Source: Planctomycetota bacterium
Lineage (GTDB): Bacteria; Planctomycetota; Brocadiia; SM23-32
Direction: 5' to 3'
Assembly: GCA_030604585.1 (NCBI GenBank)
Contig: JAUVVP010000028.1
Span: forward strand, 1 to 10,635
DNA: 10,635 nucleotides
Shown here: in pieces, positions 5,686 through 10,635 of the stretch
How positions within the stretch are numbered: the first letter of the stretch is position 1
Layout: every line of letters begins with the position of its first letter
Made by a program: the position numbers and the translations under genes
The notes under the pieces: model-generated
The model's input: the letters and a program-made list of their open reading frames with translations, nothing else
Database searches by the model: none
What the model was told of the DNA's origin: nothing

Positions 5686-8391
5686 CTATTCCGCTTCGAT
5701 GGCTGCCGGCTCGCCGGCCGGCATCGTCAGCTTCACGGCGCAGACCTTCAGTTCGGGGATCTTGGCGATCGGGTCCAGGGCGGGATTGGTCAGCGCGTTG
5801 GCCGGGGCCTCGCGGAAGTGGAAGGGCATGAAGACGGTGCCCTCAGGCACCCGGTCGGTGACCAGGGCCCTGACCTGGACGGCGCCCCGCCGGCTGGCCA
5901 CCTCCACCAGGTCCCCTTCGCCGATCCCCTCGCGCGCGGCGTCCTGCGGGTTGATCTCGAACGGCGTGGGCGGGGCGATTTCGTCCAGCCCGGCCGACTG
6001 GCGCGTCAGCGTCCCCGTGTGGAATTGGTATAGCAGACGGCCGGTTGTCAGCAGGTACGGATACTCCTCGTCGGGCAGTTCGTTCGCCTCACGGAACGGC
6101 GTGGGGTGGAACTTGCCCCGGCCCCGCTTGAACTCGCCCTGGTGCAGGAACACGGTCCCGGGGTGTGCCTTATCGGCGCAGGGCCACTGGAGGCCCTCGC
6201 CCTCGATGCGCTCGAGGCTAATCCCGCCGTAGATGGGGGTCAGCCGCGCGATCTCGTCCATGATCTCCGCCGGGCCAGCGTAGGACATCGGGTGTCCCAT
6301 CTTCGTGGCGAGCCGGCAGATGATGCGCCAGTCGGCCCATGCCTCGCCCGGCGGGTCGAGCGCCTTGCGAACGCGCTGCACGCGGCGCTCGGTGTTGGTG
6401 AAGCTGCCGTCCTTCTCGGCGAAGGAGGCCGCCGGCAGCACCACGTCCGCCATCTGCGCCGTCTCGGTCAGGAAGATGTCCTGGACGCAGAGGAAGTCGA
6501 GGCTCTGGAGCGCCTCCCGGACGTGGTTGATGTCGGGGTCGCTCAGCATCGGGTTCTCGCCCATGACGTAGAGGCCCTTGACGCGGCCCTCGGCGGCGGC
6601 GTTGGTCATCTCCACCACGGTCAGGCCCGGCTCCTCCGACAGGGCCACGCCCCAGGCCCGCTCGAACTTGCCCCGCGCCTCCGGGTCGTCCACCTTCTGG
6701 TAGCCGGGATAGACGTCGGGCAGGGCGCCCAGGTCGCAGGCTCCCTGGACGTTGTTCTGCCCGCGCAGCGGGTTGACGCCGGTGGATTCCTTGCCCACGT
6801 TGCCGGTCAGCATGACCATGTTGGCCAGAGCCAACACGTTGTCGGTGCCGGTGGTGTGCTGCGTGATGCCCATGCTGTAGATGATGGAGGCGCGCTCGGC
6901 GCCGGCGTAGGTGCGGGCGGCGGCGCGGATGTCGTCGGCGGGCACGCCGCTGATGGCCTCGGCCCGTTCCGGCGTGTAGTCCTGCACGGAGCGGCGGAAC
7001 TCGTCGAACCCCTCGGTGCGCTCCGCCACGAACGCCTCGTCGGCCAGGCCCTCGGCCAGGATGACGTTCATCATCGCGTTGAACAGGGCCACGTCCGTGC
7101 CCGAGCGCTGCCGCAGGTGCAGCTCGGCGAAGCGGACCAGGTCAATGCGCCGCGGGTCGGCCACTATGAGCTTCGCGCCGTGGCGTGTCACTGCCGCCTT
7201 GATGTAGAGGGCGATGATCGGGTGGGCCTCGGTGGTGTTGGAGCCGGTGACGAGGATGCAGTCGGCGTTCTCGATCTCGGCAATCGAGTTCGTCATGGCG
7301 CCGCTGCCGAAGGCGCGGGCCAGTCCCGCCACGGTCGAGGCGTGGCAGAGGCGGGCGCAGTGGTCCACGTTGTTGGTGCCGACGACGGCCCGCATGAACC
7401 TCTGAAACAGGTAGTTCTCCTCGTTGGTGCACTTGGCGGAAGAGAGGCCGGCCACCGCATCCGGCCCGTGGGCGGCCTTGATCTCGCCCAGCCGCCGGGC
7501 GACCAGATCGAGCGCCTCCTCCCAGCCGGCCTCTTCGAACTTGCCGTCGCGCCTGATCAACGGCCTGGTCAGCCGGTCCGGGGAGTTTATGAAATCGAGT
7601 CCGAACCGCCCTTTAACGCACAGGCTGCCGCGACTGACCAGGTGCTCGTCCTCACCCCGAATGCGGACGATCCGCCCGCCGCGCAGGCCGAGTATCAGCC
7701 CGCAGCCGCACCCGCAGTAGGGGCACGTCGTCGTCACCTCCCGGGTGGGGGGCAGCACCTCCCACTTGGCCGAAAGCGCCCCCGCCGGGCAGCGCGCGAT
7801 GCACTCCCCGCAGGACTCGCAGACCGACTCGCTGATGGGCAGGTCGCCGAACGTGCCCACCCGGCTCTCGAAGCCCCGGCCGAGGATCTCGATGGCCCCC
7901 ACGCCCCGCAGCCCCAGGCAGGCGCGCGTGCACCGGCCGCACAGGATGCACTTGGACAGGTCCCGCGTGAAGAACGGGTTGCTGTCGTCCACGACGGCTT
8001 CCCGCTCGATCGGTTTCAGGCGTTTCTCCGTGATCCCGAGGTAGGAGGCCACCTTCTGAAGCTCACACTGCTGGTTGGAGGTGCAGGTCAGGCAGTCGGG
8101 CGGATGGTCCGCTATGAGCAGCTCGCAGGTCATGCGCCGGACGCGGTTGACCGCCTCGGTGTCGGTCTGGACCACCATGCCGTCGGACGCCACCGTGGTG
8201 CAGGCCGTCGGCAGCCCGTCCGTGCCCTCGATCTCCACGATGCACATCCGGCAGGCGCCGGCGGGCTCCAGGTCCGCATCATAGCAAAGCGTGGGGATGT
8301 AGATGCCGGCGCTGAGGGCTGCCTCGAGCACTGTTGCCCCCTCAGGGGCGCTCACCTGCCGGCCGTCTATCGTAAGGGATATGTCTGACAC
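5686..8391 (-). CDS. fdhA: Formate dehydrogenase catalytic subunit, Mo/W-bis-pterin, Cys type, with NuoG-like N-terminus
   Basis: Catalyses reversible formate oxidation to CO2 in the cytoplasm; no Tat or Sec signal is seen. Of 901 residues, the N-terminus carries a 2Fe-2S ferredoxin domain (Cys36, 47, 50, 64), a His-ligated 4Fe-4S site (His96, Cys100, 103, 109) and two ferredoxin-type clusters (Cys148/151/154/158 and Cys191/194/197/201). The molybdopterin oxidoreductase part starts with its own 4Fe-4S motif (Cys223, 226, 230, 258, then the conserved Lys260). The active site reads HCARLCHAS with Cys349 (codon TGC) and His350, so this is the cysteine rather than selenocysteine form. The GVNPLRGQNNVQGACDMG-like stretch at about 538-555 is characteristic of formate dehydrogenases. 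A molybdopterin dinucleotide-binding domain fills roughly residues 775-890. The start is GTG with GGAGG 11 bases upstream, a slightly long spacing. The architecture matches NAD-linked FDHs that pair with NuoE/NuoF-type subunits, and the preceding gene is such a NuoF. An intrinsic terminator follows the stop. Confidence 0.95.
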   Translation of the reverse strand: MSDISLTIDGRQVSAPEGATVLEAALSAGIYIPTLCYDADLEPAGACRMCIVEIEGTDGLPTACTTVASDGMVVQTDTEAVNRVRRMTCELLIADHPPDCLTCTSNQQCELQKVASYLGITEKRLKPIEREAVVDDSNPFFTRDLSKCILCGRCTRACLGLRGVGAIEILGRGFESRVGTFGDLPISESVCESCGECIARCPAGALSAKWEVLPPTREVTTTCPYCGCGCGLILGLRGGRIVRIRGEDEHLVSRGSLCVKGRFGLDFINSPDRLTRPLIRRDGKFEEAGWEEALDLVARRLGEIKAAHGPDAVAGLSSAKCTNEENYLFQRFMRAVVGTNNVDHCARLCHASTVAGLARAFGSGAMTNSIAEIENADCILVTGSNTTEAHPIIALYIKAAVTRHGAKLIVADPRRIDLVRFAELHLRQRSGTDVALFNAMMNVILAEGLADEAFVAERTEGFDEFRRSVQDYTPERAEAISGVPADDIRAAARTYAGAERASIIYSMGITQHTTGTDNVLALANMVMLTGNVGKESTGVNPLRGQNNVQGACDLGALPDVYPGYQKVDDPEARGKFERAWGVALSEEPGLTVVEMTNAAAEGRVKGLYVMGENPMLSDPDINHVREALQSLDFLCVQDIFLTETAQMADVVLPAASFAEKDGSFTNTERRVQRVRKALDPPGEAWADWRIICRLATKMGHPMSYAGPAEIMDEIARLTPIYGGISLERIEGEGLQWPCADKAHPGTVFLHQGEFKRGRGKFHPTPFREANELPDEEYPYLLTTGRLLYQFHTGTLTRQSAGLDEIAPPTPFEINPQDAAREGIGEGDLVEVASRRGAVQVRALVTDRVPEGTVFMPFHFREAPANALTNPALDPIAKIPELKVCAVKLTMPAGEPAAIEAE

Positions 8392-8397
8392 GCTCGG

Positions 8398-10635
8398 TCA
8401 GTCCTCCAGCTCTTCCAGGTCGCAGCGCAGGCAGCGGCCCGCCTCGGCAAGCGCCGCCTCTTCGGAGAAGGTGAGTTCGACCTGGCGGAAATCGCCCACT
8501 CGTTCGGCGGCCGGGCGTCGCGGGATTTCCGTGCGCGGGCGCTCGTCCTGCTCCTCGAGCATCTCGCCGACGCCGGCCTCCTCGACCGGGGCCACCACTT
8601 CGTCTATCTCGCCTTCACCGCCCAGGTAACGGTCTATCGAGATGGCCGCCTGGCGGCCGTCGGCTATGGCCTCTATGATCGAGGCGGGGCCCGTCACCAC
8701 GTCCCCTGCCGCGAAAACGCCTGCACGGCTGGTCTGAAGGGTCATCTTGTCCGCCTTCACGCGGCCGCGGCTGTCCACCTCGCATCCGACCCTGGCCGGC
8801 GTCTCGGGAACCTGGCCCACGGCCATGATGACGGAGTCCACCGGCATCTCGAACTCGCTGCCCTCGATGGGAAGCGGCCGCGGCCGGCCGCTGTCGTCCA
8901 CCGGTCCCAGCTCCATGCGCACGCAGCGCAGCGTCAGGGCGCCGTTGTTGCGGATGACCGCGACGGGCGCGGCGAGGAACTCCATCTTCACGCCCTCGGC
9001 ACGCGCTTCCTCGACCTCTTCGTCGGCGGCTGGCATCTCCGCCCGCGTGCGGCGGTAGACGATGGTGACCTCGCCCGCGCCGACCCGCCTGGCGCTGCGG
9101 GCTGTGTCCATGGCCGAGCTGCCCCCGCCGATGACGGCGACGCGTTCACCGACCTGCACGGGCTCGCCGCGGTTGACCTTGCCCAGGAAGCTGATGCAGT
9201 CGGAGACCTGAGGGTGGTCCTCGCCGGGGATGCCCATCCTCAGCCCTTCCTGCGCGCCGTAGGCCAGCAGCATCGCGTCGTATCCCCTCTTCAGCAGCTT
9301 GTCAACGGAGGCGACGGCGGAGTTGGTGCGTATGCGCACGCCCGCTTTCTTGATCTCCGCGATCTCGGCGTCGATCACCTCGCGCGGCAGCCGGAAGGCA
9401 GGAATGCCCGCGCGGAGCGTGCCTCCGGCCTCCGCCTCGCGTTCGAACACCGTGGGCTTGTGGCCGAGCCTGGCCAGGTAGAAGGCGGCCGTCAGGCCGG
9501 CCGGTCCCGAGCCGACCACGGCCACCCGCTTGCCCGTGGGCTCGGGCCTGGGGCGCCTCTTTCTGCGCTTGCGCGCTCCGCGCTCCGCGGCGAAGCGTTT
9601 CAGGGCCCGCACGGCGATCGCCTCGTCGAGCTGGCCCCGGCGGCATTTCGTCTCGCAAGGGTGCACGCAGACCCACCCGCAGACCGAGGGGAACGGGATC
9701 TTCTCCCTGATGACGTCCAGCGCGTCCCTGTAGCGCTTGTCGGCGATGTAGCGGATGTAGCGCGGCACGTCTACGCCGGCCGGGCAGGTGTGCCGGCACG
9801 GCGCGACGACGATGCGCTGGCAGACCGTTGCCGGGCACTTCTTGCGCAGGATGTGCGCTTCGTATTCGTCGCGGAAGTAGCGGATGGTGGTCAGCACCGG
9901 ATTGGGTGCGGTCTGGCCCAGGCCGCACAGCGATCCCTGCTTGACCGCCTCCCCGATCTCCACCAGCAGGTCCAGGTCCTCGGGCCGGCCGCGCCCGGCG
10001 GTGATGTCGTCCAGGATGCGCAGCATCTGCCGCGTGCCCAGCCGGCAGGGCGCGCACTTGCCGCAGGACTCCTGCTGGGTGAACTCGATGAAGTAGCGGG
10101 CGATGTCCACCATGCAGGTGTCTTCGTCCATGACGACCATGCCGCCGGAGCCCATGATGGAGCCGGCCTCGGCCAGCGTCTCGTAGTCCACCCGCAGGTC
10201 CAGCAGGCTGGCCGGCAGGCAGCCGCCCGACGGGCCCCCGGTCTGCACGGCCCTGAAGCGCTTGCCCTCCGGAATGCCGCCGCCGATGTCATAGACCACT
10301 TCCCGCAGCTTGATGCCCAGCGGCACTTCCACCAGGCCCGTGCGGTTCACCTTGCCGGCCAGGGCGAACGTCTTGGTGCCCCGGCTTTGCTCGGTCCCGT
10401 ACTGCGAGAACCAGTCGCTGCCGCGTTCCAGGATCACCGGCACGTTGGCCAGCGTCTCGACGTTGTTGATGTTGGTCGGCCTTCCGTGCAGCCCCTCCTG
10501 GGCGGGGAAGGGCGGCCGAGTGCGCGGCATGCCCCGGCTGCCCTCGATGGACGCCAGCAGGGCGGTCTCCTCGCCGCAGACGAAGGCGCCGGCGCCTTCC
10601 TTCAGCTTCACGTGCAGTCGGAATCCGGAGTCCAG
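8398..10635 (-). CDS. NuoF-GltD fusion flavoprotein of a formate dehydrogenase complex (5' end outside window)
   Basis: Electron-transfer subunit predicted to link the adjacent formate dehydrogenase to pyridine nucleotides in the cytoplasm. The frame is open to the right window edge, so the N-terminus (most of the FMN/NADH-binding part) is missing; about 745 residues are visible. In visible numbering, the NuoF part has [12 protein letters not shown] near residues 14-25, the [10 protein letters not shown] motif near 57-66, and the N3-type 4Fe-4S ligands SCGKCAPC (Cys191, 194, 197) plus Cys237. It is followed by a dihydropyrimidine dehydrogenase/GltD-type iron-sulfur domain (CRHTC at about 280-284, then four Cys spaced by three in [14 protein letters not shown]). 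Next come an FAD Rossmann fold ([12 protein letters not shown]), a second nucleotide fold ([10 protein letters not shown] with [10 protein letters not shown], typical of the NADPH site in GltD/NfnB relatives), the [23 protein letters not shown] motif and a terminal CLRCD. A basic linker separates the iron-sulfur and FAD parts. It lies 6 bases upstream of fdhA, so the two are almost certainly co-transcribed. The domain calls are firm; the physiological partner nucleotide is inferred. Confidence 0.93.
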   Translation of the reverse strand: MDSGFRLHVKLKEGAGAFVCGEETALLASIEGSRGMPRTRPPFPAQEGLHGRPTNINNVETLANVPVILERGSDWFSQYGTEQSRGTKTFALAGKVNRTGLVEVPLGIKLREVVYDIGGGIPEGKRFRAVQTGGPSGGCLPASLLDLRVDYETLAEAGSIMGSGGMVVMDEDTCMVDIARYFIEFTQQESCGKCAPCRLGTRQMLRILDDITAGRGRPEDLDLLVEIGEAVKQGSLCGLGQTAPNPVLTTIRYFRDEYEAHILRKKCPATVCQRIVVAPCRHTCPAGVDVPRYIRYIADKRYRDALDVIREKIPFPSVCGWVCVHPCETKCRRGQLDEAIAVRALKRFAAERGARKRRKRRPRPEPTGKRVAVVGSGPAGLTAAFYLARLGHKPTVFEREAEAGGTLRAGIPAFRLPREVIDAEIAEIKKAGVRIRTNSAVASVDKLLKRGYDAMLLAYGAQEGLRMGIPGEDHPQVSDCISFLGKVNRGEPVQVGERVAVIGGGSSAMDTARSARRVGAGEVTIVYRRTRAEMPAADEEVEEARAEGVKMEFLAAPVAVIRNNGALTLRCVRMELGPVDDSGRPRPLPIEGSEFEMPVDSVIMAVGQVPETPARVGCEVDSRGRVKADKMTLQTSRAGVFAAGDVVTGPASIIEAIADGRQAAISIDRYLGGEGEIDEVVAPVEEAGVGEMLEEQDERPRTEIPRRPAAERVGDFRQVELTFSEEAALAEAGRCLRCDLEELED

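Noticed and set aside
6106..8388. A 760-codon open frame on the plus strand opposite fdhA
   Set aside because: It mirrors the FDH gene, its product is His/Gly/Ala/Val-rich low-complexity with no recognisable domain, and the minus-strand protein has dozens of conserved motif residues. Long antisense frames are expected at this GC content.

Overview
This is a GC-rich bacterial segment in which every supportable gene lies on the minus strand. It reads, in transcription order from the right edge to the left, as a cytoplasmic NAD(P)-linked formate dehydrogenase followed by the genes that supply its metal cofactor. The gene set (NuoF-type flavoprotein fused to a GltD-type module, FDH with a NuoG-like iron-sulfur N-terminus, WtpABC-type oxyanion transporter) fits a strict or facultative anaerobe that handles formate, such as an acetogen, syntroph or sulfate reducer-like lineage. 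The phylum cannot be fixed from the sequence alone; the density of very short overlaps suggests a compact genome.

Right part (10635-5686): the 3' portion of a NuoF-GltD fusion gene runs off the window edge, followed 6 bases later by a 901-residue formate dehydrogenase catalytic subunit with a cysteine (not selenocysteine) active site. A textbook intrinsic terminator (5653-5677) closes this unit 8 bases after the fdhA stop codon.

Middle (5652-5592): a short regulatory gap holds a perfect 9-5-9 inverted repeat (5622-5644), with half-sites CGTTATGCG and CGCATAACG, just upstream of a strong Shine-Dalgarno sequence. This looks like the operator of the next operon and resembles ModE-type boxes.

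Left part (5591-8): a tightly packed operon of seven genes: a 61-residue Cys-rich HTH-like small protein, a stand-alone ModE DNA-binding domain without molbindin domains, a WtpA-like lipoprotein, a WtpB-like permease, a ModC/WtpC-like ATPase with a TOBE domain, MoeA and MoaA. Most junctions overlap by 4-41 bases, implying translational coupling. Together these would import tungstate or molybdate, make the pterin precursor (MoaA) and insert the metal (MoeA), feeding the bis-pterin cofactor to the upstream formate dehydrogenase.

The points most worth following up are the palindromic operator, the small CQLGCFK-ending protein paired with a sensor-less ModE, and the NuoF-GltD fusion, which may couple formate oxidation to both NAD and NADP pools. 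No RNA genes, mobile elements, CRISPR arrays or gene-free stretches over 300 bases were seen.
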